From an uncultured Schlesneria sp. (GTDB taxonomy: Bacteria > Planctomycetota > Planctomycetia > Planctomycetales > Planctomycetaceae), in the NCBI GenBank assembly GCA_903904835.1, contig CAIVEI010000167.1, positions 62,001 to 126,000 on the forward strand: a DNA stretch of 64,000 nt, written 5' to 3'. A program made the translations under genes and the position numbers. Position 1 is the first letter of the stretch, and each line of letters begins with the position of its first letter. Of this stretch, positions 27,133 to 36,021 are shown one piece after another. The notes under the pieces were generated by a model, which worked only from the letters and a program-made list of their open reading frames with translations, was not told the origin of the DNA and did not search any database.

Positions 27133-30100
27133 TTATTCCTCATCTCCGTCGGCTTGCGGAGCGAAGCCGCGTCTAAGCGTGTTTTCGGTGACATTGATCG
27201 GAATCAAAAAGTGCTTCAGGTAGTCTGGGCCGCCAGCCTTACTGCCGATGCCGCTGAGCTTGAACCCACCGAATGGCTGGCGTCCGACTAATGCCCCGGT
27301 AATTGGGCGGTTCAAGTACAGATTGCCCACCGAGAATTCCTGGCGAACTCGTTTCAAGTTCGCCGGGCTACGACTGTAGCAACCGCCGGTCAATGCGTAA
27401 TCCGTACCATTGGCGATCGCAAGTGCCTCGGTCAAGTCCTTGGCTTTGAAGACAACCAGGACAGGGCCGAAGATTTCCTGTTGAGCAATCTTCGCATCAG
27501 GCGGAACATCCACAAAAATGTGTGGTCCAATAAAATAGCCTTCTGCCGCCAAGTCTGGATCGACACTTCCTAAGACGAGTCGACCTTCCGTTTCGCCGAT
27601 TTCGATGAATTTCAGAATCCGAGTGGCAGCGTCTTCGTCGATCACTGGACCGATATCGGTCGAAGGATCTTCGGCAGGACCAACTTTCAGTGACTTTGCC
27701 GCTTCGATCAATCGAGCGAGAAACTCGTCGTATGCGTCTTCCAGGACGATCGCACGTGAGCAGGCTGAGCATTTCTGGCCTGAATATCCGAAGGCACTGT
27801 GGATGACGCCGACGACCGCTTCGTCGAGATCTGCGTCGTTGTCGATAATGATGGCATTCTTACCACCCATTTCGGCAATGACATGCTTGACCCCCAATTG
27901 CGAAATATGCGATGCCGAGGCCTGCTCGTTAATCGACAGCCCAACTTGCCGCGAACCAGTAAAAGCAATGCAGTCGACGTTAGGGCTGCCGACAAGTTCC
28001 GGTCCGACTTCTTCTCCGATCCCTGGCAAAAAGCTGACAACGCCATCCGGGATTCCCGATGCTTGAATCACTTCCAGAAACTTGGTTGCCACGACCGACG
28101 ATTGCTCTGCCGGCTTCAGGACGACAGTGTTTCCAGTCACCAGGGCGGCTGCGGTCATGCCTGTCAGAATTGCCAGCGGGAAATTCCACGGCGCGATCAC
28201 CACCACGACGCCACGTGCTCGATAGAAATAGCGGTTTTCTTCACCCGGCAAGTCGACATGCCGTGGATGTTCGAGTTCTCGCATCTGCTGAGCATAGTAC
28301 ATGCAAAAATCGATGGCCTCGCAAACATCGCCATCCGCTTCAGCCCAGGGCTTACCGCATTCGAGAACCTGCCAGGCAGCCAATTCGTAGCGACGCTGTC
28401 GCATCTCGTTCGCCATCAGTTCCAGGTACTCAGCTCGATACTGCACTTCCAGACGCGACCAAGATGTGAAGGAGCGGCGGGCTGTGTCGATTGCCAGGAC
28501 AGCATCGTCGGCTGATGCCGATGCGATGCGGCCAATGATCTGCTGCTTATGCGAAGGATTTCGCGAAATCATCATCGGACGCGCATGCATCGCCTTTCCA
28601 CCAATGACGATTGGATATTCTTCTCCCAGGTCGTCCGAGGCGGCTTCGAGTGCGGCAGCCATCGCCTCGCGAACCTCTTTTCGAGAAAAGTCGGCAATCG
28701 CTTCGTTCACGAATTCCGGCTTTGGTGGCTGTTTTTTCGGTGGAGACTTTTTGGCGACGTTGGCGGGTTTCATTAGCAAGTCCTCGATCATCACATTTTC
28801 GTCATAGCTGTGCCGCAGGAACGAATCGTTCGACGTATTTTCCAAAAGCCGTCGGACGAGATACGCCATCCCCGGCATGAGTTGCCCGAAGGGTGTATAG
28901 ATCCGAACCCGGTGACCCAACTCACTGAAAGCCCGAGCCTGTTCCTCGGCCATTCCATACAGCATTTGCAGTTCGAATGCCCCTTCCGGAACATTCAGTT
29001 GTTTTGCACAGGTGACTGCGTGCGACAGACTTCGAAGGTTATGGCTGCCGAAGGCTGGTCGTAAGACCGTGTAATTCTCCAGAAGAATTCGAGTCAGCCG
29101 TTCGTAGCTGTCGTCCGACTGCCACTTCTCCTGGAACACGGGTGATGGCCAGTTGCGGCTTTGTGAGATCACCGTCTCATAATCCCAGTAGGCCCCTTTG
29201 ACAAGTCGAATCCAAACCGGTGTCCCTCGCTCGCGAGACCATTCCAACAACCCGACAAGATCTCGTTCGGCGTCCGGCAGATAGGCCTGAACGACAATGC
29301 CGACATCGGACCAGTCGCGGAATTCCTCTTCCGCTAGCGTTTGTTTGAAGATTTCGATCGTCAGGTCTTTGAATGCGTATTGTTCCATATCGACATGCAC
29401 GTAAGCATGCCTTTCGCGAGCCTTTCTCAGCAGCGGACGCAGACGTTGTTTGACGGCCAGCGCCGTGCCTGCAGCATCCATCGGACTAAAGTGACTGACG
29501 AGTGCCGAAAGCTTGACTGAGACGTTGACGCGAGGAATCGCCCCTTCGTGATCGTAGTCTGTCTGTGCATTTTCCGGCCATGCATTGACCACCGGGCAAA
29601 GACCTTCCAGCAAATCGAGATAAGCGTGCTGATAGTTTTCCGCTTCCGATTCACTGATCACCGCTTCGCCCAGCAGGTCCAGCGTAAACGCAAAACCCTG
29701 TTTGCGAAGAGCCGTGACAGATGCCAGAACTTCACTCACGTTTGAACCCGCGATAAACCGACGGGCCATTCGAGCGGCGTTGCTACGAGCGTTATGGGCC
29801 AATGCTCTGGAAAGTACGGAATCGGGTGAAAGATGTTCGACTCCAAAGCGAACCATCTCGATCGCGAAGGGAAGATGTTCCTTCACCTCCAGAAAATATT
29901 CCTGCAAATGCCGGGTCACGTCGCGATGTGTCTTTAGTCGGGGAAGAACATCGACGAACCGAAACATCTGAACCTTTAACGATTCGTCGGCCATCGCGGC
30001 GCCGAGAATGCGGTCATCCCACCATCGCCGCTCAAACATGGACGGTCGGCGGCGGGAAAGGTGTTGCCAGATATCTGTACCCAGACGGTGCGTATCTGCC

Positions 30101-30234
30101 TCGAGCTGTTCGTCATCCCAGACGATCGGCGCAGCAGAAGCAGCGGCAACCGAATTCTTTTGAGGCAATGGTTTTGCCGCCGAAGGTTTCGGTATCTCGG
30201 TGTCGATCGATTTTCGAGCGGACTTCTTGGCCAA
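27133..30234 (-). CDS. putA: Bifunctional proline dehydrogenase / L-glutamate gamma-semialdehyde dehydrogenase
   Basis: A 1033-aa enzyme oxidising proline to glutamate in two steps with FAD and NAD+. The PRODH barrel spans about residues 75-480 (NVSVKLSALVSHFSPMD, YVHVDMEQYAFKDLTIEIFK, VWIRLVKGAYWDYE, LQMLYGMAEEQARAF). The ALDH domain spans about 530-1010 (APWNFPLAILTGMTAAALVTGNTVVLKPAEQS, HVIAEMGGKNAIIIDNDADLDEAV, catalytic Cys in GYSGQKCSACSRAIV, QEIFGPVLVVFKAKD). A Lys/Ala/Pro linker joins them. There is no DNA-binding domain, so it should not be a self-repressor. The start appears to be TTG at 30234 followed by a basic, Ala-rich tail; a later start is possible. Confidence 0.94.
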   Translation of the reverse strand: MAKKSARKSIDTEIPKPSAAKPLPQKNSVAAASAAPIVWDDEQLEADTHRLGTDIWQHLSRRRPSMFERRWWDDRILGAAMADESLKVQMFRFVDVLPRLKTHRDVTRHLQEYFLEVKEHLPFAIEMVRFGVEHLSPDSVLSRALAHNARSNAARMARRFIAGSNVSEVLASVTALRKQGFAFTLDLLGEAVISESEAENYQHAYLDLLEGLCPVVNAWPENAQTDYDHEGAIPRVNVSVKLSALVSHFSPMDAAGTALAVKQRLRPLLRKARERHAYVHVDMEQYAFKDLTIEIFKQTLAEEEFRDWSDVGIVVQAYLPDAERDLVGLLEWSRERGTPVWIRLVKGAYWDYETVISQSRNWPSPVFQEKWQSDDSYERLTRILLENYTVLRPAFGSHNLRSLSHAVTCAKQLNVPEGAFELQMLYGMAEEQARAFSELGHRVRIYTPFGQLMPGMAYLVRRLLENTSNDSFLRHSYDENVMIEDLLMKPANVAKKSPPKKQPPKPEFVNEAIADFSRKEVREAMAAALEAASDDLGEEYPIVIGGKAMHARPMMISRNPSHKQQIIGRIASASADDAVLAIDTARRSFTSWSRLEVQYRAEYLELMANEMRQRRYELAAWQVLECGKPWAEADGDVCEAIDFCMYYAQQMRELEHPRHVDLPGEENRYFYRARGVVVVIAPWNFPLAILTGMTAAALVTGNTVVLKPAEQSSVVATKFLEVIQASGIPDGVVSFLPGIGEEVGPELVGSPNVDCIAFTGSRQVGLSINEQASASHISQLGVKHVIAEMGGKNAIIIDNDADLDEAVVGVIHSAFGYSGQKCSACSRAIVLEDAYDEFLARLIEAAKSLKVGPAEDPSTDIGPVIDEDAATRILKFIEIGETEGRLVLGSVDPDLAAEGYFIGPHIFVDVPPDAKIAQQEIFGPVLVVFKAKDLTEALAIANGTDYALTGGCYSRSPANLKRVRQEFSVGNLYLNRPITGALVGRQPFGGFKLSGIGSKAGGPDYLKHFLIPINVTENTLRRGFAPQADGDEE

Positions 30235-30418
30235 GGTCGCATCCGTGCAGGGCAGGGGAATACTGGAGTTGAATTGCGGGTTCGCTCGCGGCTCGAAGAC
30301 ACATACGATTGAAACAACAATTCGTTGATCCGGGATTCTATGCGAGGGCCGACTCAGTTGGGTAGAGTGCGTTCAAATCGCGAACAAGAAACTCTAACCC
30401 ATCTCTGAAAGTTGATGA

Positions 30419-31162
30419 ATGCCTCCGATTCCAAAACCGTTTGCCAGCCAGTCGATCTCCGATTGGATTACCCAGTTGCAGAAGGACGATTCCCCTGAGC
30501 AACGATTGCGTGCACTTCAGGCGATCGGTCTGTTGGGGAGCCCCGACGAAATCGCTCTCTGGGCCGCTCATGCTCTGCATGACAATGATTCAACAATCAA
30601 AGCTCTTGCGGCCAAACTGATCGGAGGACTTCGTTTACGTTGTTCCGACGAAACTGAAACATTAATCGCATCGCTGCTGCAAGATAGTGATCCTGACACA
30701 CGATTTGAGTCTGCGCGAGCTTTGCTTCGGACGAAATCCAGCCGATCGGATCTTGTTGCTCCGATCCTTTTCTCATTTCTCGACGAAGAAGAGACGCAAC
30801 CGCTGATGGTGGCATCGATCCTCAATTCGTTCGTTGAAGCGGAAGTGATTCCATTTCGCATTGAGTCCGAGCTGCTCCCTCGGTTGCTGCGGTTCATGGA
30901 TCATGATCGGGCCGAAGTCCGTGAGGCCAATTCTGCGGTATTTGCCAAATGGCCAACATTGTGCCAGGCATGCACTGACCAGTTACTGCTATTGCTGGAC
31001 GACAGCGAACCGGTTGTTCGCGAGCAAATCGCGTTGGCATTCGGCAAATCGGGGATCAATAGCGAAAAAGTCCGTGAAGGACTTCGGGCCGCCAGCCAGG
31101 ACGAAGACATCGAAGTCGCCCGCGTGGCAACCGAAGCATTGCAGAGTTTGGGCAAACCTTAA
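30419..31162 (+). CDS. HEAT-repeat protein
   Basis: A 247-aa soluble protein made of HEAT-like helical pairs, for example SPEQRLRALQAIGLLGSPDEIALWAAHALHDNDSTIKALAAKLIGGL, DPDTRFESARALLRTKSSRSDLVAPILFSFLDEEE, VREQIALAFGKSG and VARVATEALQSLG. No catalytic motif or signal peptide is present, so it is likely a protein-protein adaptor. It is divergently oriented from putA, whose start lies 184 nt away. The ATG at 30419 is in frame with the repeats; an ATG at 30415 is in another frame. Confidence 0.82.
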   Translation: MPPIPKPFASQSISDWITQLQKDDSPEQRLRALQAIGLLGSPDEIALWAAHALHDNDSTIKALAAKLIGGLRLRCSDETETLIASLLQDSDPDTRFESARALLRTKSSRSDLVAPILFSFLDEEETQPLMVASILNSFVEAEVIPFRIESELLPRLLRFMDHDRAEVREANSAVFAKWPTLCQACTDQLLLLLDDSEPVVREQIALAFGKSGINSEKVREGLRAASQDEDIEVARVATEALQSLGKP

Positions 31163-31263
31163 TCGACCGCGACTGCGGCTCCGATCGAGTTTTTCCCTTA
31201 CCGGAAGGGGGAGTCACCGGCAAACCGCCCATTTCGGGTGGCGTCGAGTCTTCGATCCCATCT

Positions 31264-31301
31264 TTTACGACGCCTGTTTTAATTAATTAATTGGTCGTAA
31301 A
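31264..31301. terminator. Hairpin between convergent genes
   Basis: TTTACGAC (31264-31271) pairs with GTCGTAAA (31294-31301) around an AT-rich 22-nt loop containing TTAATTAATTAA. It sits 100 nt after the HEAT-gene stop and 84 nt from the stop of the opposing PepSY-like gene, a sensible place for a shared terminator, but stem and T-run are weak. Confidence 0.4.
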
Positions 31302-31384
31302 GGCAATAAAAACGCCGGAACGAAAGCTCACCAGCCCGATGAGCGTTCGTCCGACTCTTCTCAGCGGATTGCGTTAACTCGCAA

Positions 31385-32020
31385 TCACTTCTTTCGTGTG
31401 CCCGTATCCTTCCCGGTTGCCTTTGCTTCGACGGGAGCGGGAACTACGTCGCTATCCTTTTCGTCGTCGACCACTTTCGAAATCAAAGTGCCGTCTTCCA
31501 TAATAATGACCTGGTACTTTGACTTCTGATGAACAACATTCAAAACAAAATGAGCTCGTTTTCCTTCGACCACTTTTTCGACCGATTCAATTTTGGCTCC
31601 TTTCGCCTCTTCACCCAGCGTCTTGATCACAGGGGCAGGGCAGTCTTCCGCCGTAACGTCGGTGGTGACCATCTGCAGGATTTTTTCCAGCAGCAGACCA
31701 TTCTCGGCGACGGCAACTTCATAATTGTGACCGGCTGCAGATCCGATCAGGGCTTTGTAGAACACTCCCTTATCGCTTTCCCCTTTGCCAAGGAGCTCGA
31801 TCTTGCCACCTTTGACTTCTTCCTTGAACGTCTTCTGAACGGCGGCAGGAGCCGAGGTGAATTTGACGATGCCGGGTTCTAACTTTTCTTCTGCTGGCTG
31901 AACCTGTTTGGTCTCTTTGGCCTTTGCTTTTGGCTTGTCATCGGCAGCTCGCAATGCAACGACTGTGGAAACAGACAATCCGGCCAGTAACACCGACATT
32001 CCCAGATAACGGAGCTTCAT
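31385..32020 (-). CDS. Secreted protein with two PepSY-like repeats
   Basis: About 211 aa with a signal peptide (MKLRYLGMSVLLAGLSVSTVVALRAAD), then a charged linker. Two similar units follow: SAPAAVQKTFKEEVKGGKIELLGKGESDKGVFYKALI and CPAPVIKTLGEEAKGAKIESVEKVVEGKRAHFVLNVV, each ending in a YEVAVAENG/YQVIIMEDG strand. This matches the PepSY-like or beta-lactamase-inhibitor-like fold that planctomycetes carry in many copies. It is probably periplasmic; ligand unknown. The start is the ATG at 32020, not the longer frame, because the signal peptide begins there. The tail is Lys/Thr-rich. Confidence 0.75.
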   Translation of the reverse strand: MKLRYLGMSVLLAGLSVSTVVALRAADDKPKAKAKETKQVQPAEEKLEPGIVKFTSAPAAVQKTFKEEVKGGKIELLGKGESDKGVFYKALIGSAAGHNYEVAVAENGLLLEKILQMVTTDVTAEDCPAPVIKTLGEEAKGAKIESVEKVVEGKRAHFVLNVVHQKSKYQVIIMEDGTLISKVVDDEKDSDVVPAPVEAKATGKDTGTRKK

Positions 32021-32057
32021 CGCAAATCCTTTCGTGACGACCGTAATTTGTGGGGGA

Positions 32058-32210
32058 CGCGGTCGGCTGTTCGGCAGCCGACCGCGCGTGCAATCCCTCT
32101 CATTCCAAAAATCTACCCGAAGTTCATCAGTCTGGAAATACGGGTTCGGTATCCTTCCGATCAACCCTTGGCGGCGGCCAGGTTAACGTGGAAGACGCTG
32201 CTAGCGTCTT
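32058..32210 (-). terminator. Two strong hairpins downstream of tpx
   Basis: A 12-bp perfect stem (32058-32069 with 32075-32086, CGCGGTCGGCTG on the plus strand) and an 8-bp stem (32192-32199 AAGACGCT with 32203-32210) lie between the tpx stop and the PepSY-like gene. Neither has a clean T-run in the tpx direction, so they may be processing or stability elements rather than intrinsic terminators. Confidence 0.5.
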
Positions 32211-32261
32211 CTTGCGTAGCGGACGCTGCCAGAGCCTATTCTGATCGTCTGTAACTTGATC

Positions 32262-32774
32262 TCAACCTTTGGCGGCTGCCAGGGCTGCCTCGTAATTCGG
32301 ATGTTCTGCAATTTCACCAACATATTCGACGAAGGTGATCTTTCCAGCAGGATTCACGACGAAAATCGCTCGCGCGAAGCAGCGATCGAGCGGTCCGCCA
32401 CTGATCAACACGCCGTAATCATTACCAAAGTCATTGCAGCGATGAGCGCTCAGCGTTTTCACGGTATCGACACCTTCGGCACCGCACCATCGCTTGGCTC
32501 CGAACGGCAAATCCATGCTGACAACCAGAACTTCCGCATTCGGCAGCTTCTTGGCTTCTTCGTTGAACCGCTTGGTTTCCAAGTGGCAGACGGGTGTATC
32601 GAGCGATGGAATCGTCGCGATGATTCGAGTCTTACCCGCACTGGAAGCGAGGGTTACATCGGCCAGACTGTTGTCTTGCAGATTGAAGTCAGGAGCATCA
32701 TCGCCCACTTTCAGTGCTCGCCCCTTCAGATCGACGGGATTCCCCTTCAGCTTCGTTGCACCGGTACGCTTCAT
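32262..32774 (-). CDS. tpx: Thiol peroxidase
   Basis: Peroxiredoxin of the Tpx type, reducing lipid and hydrogen peroxides. The peroxidatic Cys is C63 in IPSLDTPVCHLETKRF and the resolving Cys is C97 in PFGAKRWCGAEGVDTVKTLSAHR, the spacing of atypical 2-Cys Tpx. Length, 170 aa, is standard. ATG at 32774. Single gene, oriented away from the tRNA. The last codons (LAAAKG-stop) recur in decayed form about 100 nt downstream. Confidence 0.96.
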   Translation of the reverse strand: MKRTGATKLKGNPVDLKGRALKVGDDAPDFNLQDNSLADVTLASSAGKTRIIATIPSLDTPVCHLETKRFNEEAKKLPNAEVLVVSMDLPFGAKRWCGAEGVDTVKTLSAHRCNDFGNDYGVLISGGPLDRCFARAIFVVNPAGKITFVEYVGEIAEHPNYEAALAAAKG

Positions 32775-33157
32775 TTTCGTTTCCCCATTTATTGGTGACT
32801 AAATTGTCAAAAACAACCGCGCCAGCAGTATTGCAACTATGGCAAGAGTTTCAAGCGGCTCACGCCTGAACAATTGGCGCACAACAAGTCCATTCCATGC
32901 GAACTGGGCAGTGTAACGCCCCGGATTCATCCTCGTTCCGACCCAAGGAAGGTCTCCAAGAAATCAACCCGTCGATGGGAAACTTCGTTGGCGTCAAGAC
33001 AACGATTTTCGATCGATTTCTCCGGGAGCTTGTTTTCACACCCGAAACCTTCATAATTGCCGGATCGGATGACTTCAAATTGACGAAATGATGCCGCATC
33101 AGTTGAAGTTCGCCCTCGTAGGATGCGACTCAATTTGTTGGTTAATATTTTCCGTAA
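32775..33157. other. 383-bp gap before tRNA-Arg
   Basis: Contains the tpx promoter region and the leader of the tRNA. Open frames on both strands are short, overlap each other and look like chance. No repeat or structure was identified. Confidence 0.4.
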
Positions 33158-33231
33158 GCTCTCGTAGCTCAATTGGATAGAGCGTCGGCCTCCGAAGCCG
33201 AAGGTTGCTGGTTCGACTCCAGCCGGGGGCA
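33158..33231 (+). tRNA. tRNA-Arg (anticodon CCG)
   Basis: Folds as a 74-nt cloverleaf. The acceptor stem is GCTCTCG with CGGGGGC (two G-U pairs) and discriminator A. The D arm is AGCTC-AATTGGATA-GAGC. The anticodon stem TCGGC/GCCGA encloses the loop CTCCGAA, giving anticodon CCG. The T arm is GCTGG-TTCGACT-CCAGC. CCA is not encoded. A T-run follows (33232-33237). It reads CGG codons. The protein-sized frames that cross it on the minus strand are not genes. Confidence 0.95.
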
Positions 33232-33618
33232 TTTTTTACGCGCGTCGGATGATGGGTTTAGAATGGGTTTATTGCTTCCGCGTTGATGGTGACTCACACA
33301 GCCGCGGTGAATCTCTCGTTTCTCAAGGGCGGGGCGGACCACGCCGTAAGCTCCCTGAAATATGGTTGTTCTCGCAATCAGAATCATCCACTGATTTTTC
33401 ATAGTTTGGTTGCACAATTCCCAACGAAGATGTCGGAGCCAAAGTTCCTCAATGCGGGGTACCTCAGGGCTCGACGGACATTCCTGAAGGTGGCATGTCA
33501 ATCCTTTGATACGGCTTGTTTGAAAATCAATAAGCAGCGATAACTCCAAAACTGTTTGGGGCTTTCGAGTCCGCATCATCGCTGCGGAGGCACCCAAGCG
33601 CCGCAGGAGACGTGTCGC
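33232..33618. other. 387-bp gap after tRNA-Arg
   Basis: Holds the first copy of a 48-bp direct repeat (33240-33287) directly behind the tRNA and otherwise no credible gene. The promoter of the CxxCH protein gene should be in its last part. Confidence 0.45.
33240..33287 (+). repeat. 48-bp direct repeat, copy 1
   Basis: Begins GCGCGTCGGATGATGGG and ends CGCGTTGAT, 8 nt after tRNA-Arg. It matches 34693-34740 in the same orientation with 7 differences by direct alignment. The two copies bracket the CxxCH protein gene. Confidence 0.85.
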
Positions 33619-34665
33619 ATGAGGCTCTTTGTCAGGTTTGTGCTTAGCGCCTTTGCAGTTGCGTTCGCAATTTCCATCGGAAACAGCCTTTTCTGGATCG
33701 AAGCGAGCGAACCCGATGAGGCGAAGATTTCGCAACTGGAGGCGGATGATTGCGAGGAATATCGTGATGCGGACGATTCATGGGCCGATTGCGATACGCC
33801 AGGATATCAGTTATTTCCAACGCGCGCAGGGCACGTCGGAATTGCTGGCAACTTCGTAAATGTCAACAACCAGATTGTGCCATCCCGCGACCAAGCCGTG
33901 CCATTCGACGGGACGCAGTCCATCGTTCGTGACCATATTAAGGCGTATTCCCGGAACGAGGCGTTTTCCCGCTTTCACAACTGGTTCCAATCCGAATTCA
34001 CAAACGAAGAGTACGTTAGAGGGCACTGGTTCGCCGGGCATCGGCGCCGGAGCTATTCGGACGTCGATCGATTGTCTTTTGGAAACATCCGGAGCTGGTA
34101 CATCGTCGAATGGTCTGGAAATCTCTGGATCGAGCCGAAACTGTTCCTGTCCGTTGACGAATTTCATTCTGTCAAAGTTGATCTGATCTCGAAAAGATCG
34201 CCCATCCTGCGAACGATGATGCATCACTCATTAAGGAACACAGAAACTTTCGGCAACCCTGAAGAAGATCTTGAGCGGTCAATCGTGACGTACGATCCAC
34301 TCGTCCGACTGCTCGAAGCGTCAAACGAGCGAGCCATCAGAAGTGAGTGGAAAATCGCTCGACTGCAATTGTTCAGCCTGGTGAAACAGACCGCTTCGGG
34401 CTCTGTCAGCCACCATCGCAAGCCGAAGGTTTGGGAAACATACGAATCATCAACAGAGAAGCTGAACGCTTTCGAACAGCGTGCTGTGGCACAGTTGGAA
34501 TCGAATCCCGCAGAAAAGGTTGTCCTGACTTCGTCCGATGGCGAGATTCAAGTGGTAAGTCCGTTGCGAGCAGTCGAACGTTGCACGAAATGCCATCAAG
34601 TCGCCGACGGCACGCTACTTGGGGTTTTCAGCTATCGACTGACGCGGTCCGACCCCTCTCCTTAA
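33619..34665 (+). CDS. Secreted protein with C-terminal CxxCH (DUF3365-like end)
   Basis: About 348 aa. The start at ATG 33619 gives a signal peptide (MRLFVRFVLSAFAVAFAISIGNSLFWIEASE). The middle is unrecognised, rich in Trp, Arg and acidic residues. The end has EIQVVSPLRAVERCTKCHQVADGTLLGVFSYRL with a haem c motif at about residues 322-326; the arrangement of the last 60 residues (strand, xPLRxxxxCxxCHxxxxGxxLGxFSY) resembles DUF3365/Tll0287-like single-haem domains. Probably a periplasmic monohaem sensor or electron protein; this is inference. It is bracketed by direct repeats and adjoins a tRNA gene and the paralogue array. Confidence 0.7.
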   Translation: MRLFVRFVLSAFAVAFAISIGNSLFWIEASEPDEAKISQLEADDCEEYRDADDSWADCDTPGYQLFPTRAGHVGIAGNFVNVNNQIVPSRDQAVPFDGTQSIVRDHIKAYSRNEAFSRFHNWFQSEFTNEEYVRGHWFAGHRRRSYSDVDRLSFGNIRSWYIVEWSGNLWIEPKLFLSVDEFHSVKVDLISKRSPILRTMMHHSLRNTETFGNPEEDLERSIVTYDPLVRLLEASNERAIRSEWKIARLQLFSLVKQTASGSVSHHRKPKVWETYESSTEKLNAFEQRAVAQLESNPAEKVVLTSSDGEIQVVSPLRAVERCTKCHQVADGTLLGVFSYRLTRSDPSP

Positions 34666-35001
34666 TTTCCATACGCGTCGAACGATTTTCATGCGCGTCG
34701 GACGATGGGTTCAGAATGGGTTTGTCGTTCTCGCGTTGATAATCACTTCGAATCATTGCAGATAAGATGTCAACTCATACGCGCAAAGGCTCCAAGATTA
34801 CCCGATGGCATTATTGAACCGATTTCTTCCTATTGCGTCCCAGGCGTCGTTTCGTTGAATTCTTTTCCACTTACGAATGAATTTGCAGGACCAAGCCTCA
34901 ATCACTTCCAATTGACGCACTCAAGACGGTTTGTCATTATGTTCGTCGGCGAATCATGCACACAAGGCCGGTGAGGTGTGTGGAGTATGATTGGAGGGAT
35001 C
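34666..35001. other. 336-bp gap upstream of the paralogue array
   Basis: Contains the second copy of the 48-bp repeat and, just before it, a partial extra copy (TACGCGTCGAACGAT at 34673-34687). No credible gene. A GGAGGG ribosome site at its end precedes the first array gene. Confidence 0.5.
34693..34740 (+). repeat. 48-bp direct repeat, copy 2
   Basis: Second copy of the element at 33240-33287, same orientation, starting GCGCGTCGGACGATGGG. It lies 27 nt after the stop of the CxxCH protein gene. A short third partial unit precedes it. Confidence 0.85.
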
Positions 35002-35493
35002 ATGGGCGAGTTCTTCAGCGGATGGAAAAGAAAAGTCGGTGTGCCGACGCTGGTGATGGCGTGTGTGCTGGCGATGGCCTGGTTGACTTGCCTAACCAAT
35101 CCAAACCTGATCAACAATCAGTTCGACCGCATGATTCCCTACAGTGGTGGTGGCGTTACCCTGTTTACCGATGGAAACAGGATCTCTCTCGTCAAAGGCG
35201 AGGTAATCACGACTATTGACGAGGTTGAGACTGTTGATAATTCGAGCCATCCAACCACGTTCCCGGAAAGCGACCAAGTCGCATCCCTAAATGAAGATCA
35301 ATCCACTGTCGGTGTTTCGCAGATAACGGTGCCAGTACAGTTGGTTAATTTAAACCTGACATCAATTGTTGATATTCCGTTCTGGTCGATCGTCGTCCCG
35401 CTGACTTTGGTTTCGGCATTCTTGCTGCTCACCAAGCCGCGCAAATCGACTGAAACGACAATCCCTGAACCCAATCCATCACATGAAACGTAA
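35002..35493 (+). CDS. Two-TM paralogue array, member 1
   Basis: About 163 aa, unrecognised function. Start at ATG 35002 (MGEFFSGWKRKVGVPTLVMACVLAMAWLTCL), with GGAGGG 4 nt upstream. It has an N-terminal TM helix after a basic WKRK patch, then a variable middle of about 100 residues (GGVTLFTDGNRISLVKGEVITTIDEVETV...). The C-terminal TM is IPFWSIVVPLTLVSAFLLLTKPRKST. Both termini would be cytoplasmic if the positive-inside rule holds, placing the variable loop outside the membrane. It shares both ends with four following genes but not the middle. Confidence 0.75.
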   Translation: MGEFFSGWKRKVGVPTLVMACVLAMAWLTCLTNPNLINNQFDRMIPYSGGGVTLFTDGNRISLVKGEVITTIDEVETVDNSSHPTTFPESDQVASLNEDQSTVGVSQITVPVQLVNLNLTSIVDIPFWSIVVPLTLVSAFLLLTKPRKSTETTIPEPNPSHET

Positions 35494-35496
35494 ATC

Positions 35497-36018
35497 ATGA
35501 AGGAGTTTTTCAGAAGTTGGCGACGTAAGGCTGGCGTCGTGACGCTGCTGATGGCGTGTTTATTCATGGCCGGATGGGTCAGGAGCTTATCAACGATTGA
35601 TTGGCTGACGCTGGAAACTTGGAACAGCTTTTGGAGATTAACGATCGAGCACGGGGTGGTAGAACTCTCTCGATACCAATATATCAATGGTGATCGACCG
35701 CAATTGAGTTTCAAAAAAGGCGGTCTTAATAGCTGGACTTCGGAAAGTCTCGTGAATCCCGACGGGCAGATATCCAGCTATGGGACGAGCAGAGCTAACC
35801 TGGCGACGGCGGATACAAGTACGGAATTCTGTGGGTTAGCCCACGCTACAAGAAAGTGGATTACGCCCACATTTGTTGTCGACACGTCGTTCTTCGTCGT
35901 CACGTATCATTACTTGACCATCCCGCTCTCACTGCTGTCGGCTTATCTATTGCTGAGCGAGCCCCACCCCTCGCCATTAATGAAAAAACCTGAACCCATC
36001 ACGAACGAGGTCGCGTGA
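35497..36018 (+). CDS. Two-TM paralogue array, member 2
   Basis: 173 aa. N-terminal block MKEFFRSWRRKAGVVTLLMACLFMAGWVRSLSTI and C-terminal block TYHYLTIPLSLLSAYLLLSEPHPSP match the other members. The middle (TLETWNSFWRLTIEHGVVELSRYQYINGDRPQLSFKKGG...) has no visible relation to member 1. It starts exactly 3 nt after the previous stop (TAA-ATC-ATG), which implies coupled translation and copying of a fixed unit. Confidence 0.75.
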   Translation: MKEFFRSWRRKAGVVTLLMACLFMAGWVRSLSTIDWLTLETWNSFWRLTIEHGVVELSRYQYINGDRPQLSFKKGGLNSWTSESLVNPDGQISSYGTSRANLATADTSTEFCGLAHATRKWITPTFVVDTSFFVVTYHYLTIPLSLLSAYLLLSEPHPSPLMKKPEPITNEVA

Positions 36019-36021
36019 ATC

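Noticed and set aside
33169-33735. Long minus-strand open frame across the tRNA and the start of the CxxCH gene
   Set aside because: It translates the tRNA gene and the first part of a better-supported plus-strand gene with a signal peptide; composition is not protein-like.
34978-35001. Earlier start for the first array gene (MWSMIGGI...)
   Set aside because: GGAGGG lies 4 nt before the ATG at 35002, and MGEFF is the N terminus shared with the other members.
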